Part shown: positions 6,359 through 7,214 of the stretch, piece after piece
Layout of the letters: each line of letters starts with the position of its first letter
Position numbering within the stretch: the first letter of the stretch is position 1
NCBI GenBank assembly: GCA_027080445.1
Contig: JALWRY010000159.1
Span: 1 to 7,214 of the forward strand
Direction of reading: 5' to 3'
From: Thiohalobacter sp.
GTDB taxonomy: Bacteria > Pseudomonadota > Gammaproteobacteria > DSM-19610
DNA length: 7,214 nt
Program-made: the position numbers and the translations under genes
The notes under the pieces: model-generated
The model's database searches: none
Told to the model about the DNA's origin: nothing
The model's input: the letters and a program-made list of their open reading frames with translations, nothing else

Positions 6359-7214
<856 letters not shown>

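Overview
This is a GC-rich, gene-dense chromosomal window that looks like a gammaproteobacterium. The pointers are a YggX-type protein (a family of beta- and gammaproteobacteria), a CnoX/YbbN-type chaperedoxin, a bacterial SelO whose catalytic residues fall at the positions I recall for the Pseudomonas syringae protein, and a sufBCD cluster. I cannot name an order or genus from sequence alone. No phage, transposon, CRISPR, tRNA or rRNA signal was seen, and nothing suggests recent transfer.

Layout. (1) Positions 1-1253, minus strand: the 5' part of yggX (Fe(II)-trafficking protein, cut by the window edge) lies 21 bp downstream of an AmmeMemoRadiSam-type radical SAM gene (amrS-like, TTG start). 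(2) Positions 1254-1457: a divergent intergenic region of about 200 bp, the only real non-coding gap. (3) Positions 1458-3807, plus strand: selO (protein AMPylator) and, 13 bp later, cnoX (thioredoxin-TPR chaperedoxin). (4) Positions 3812-7214, minus strand: a tightly packed suf operon transcribed sufB-sufC-sufD-sufE, with sufB cut by the right edge. It converges on cnoX with only 4 bp between the two stop codons.

How the genes fit together. SufB/C/D form the Fe-S scaffold complex and SufE delivers sulfur to it. YggX is linked to iron handling and protection of labile Fe-S clusters. SelO AMPylates redox proteins, and CnoX holds oxidation-damaged proteins. The radical SAM enzyme is itself an Fe-S protein and a likely client of the Suf machinery. 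The window therefore reads as an iron-sulfur and oxidative-stress neighbourhood, although co-regulation is inferred and not shown. Most genes are standard family members. The points that stand out are the cysteine-rich, atypical C-terminus of the radical SAM protein, the selO-cnoX pairing, the absence of sufS between sufD and sufE, and the loss in CnoX of one cysteine present in the E. coli protein. I found no clear evidence of a wholly new system.
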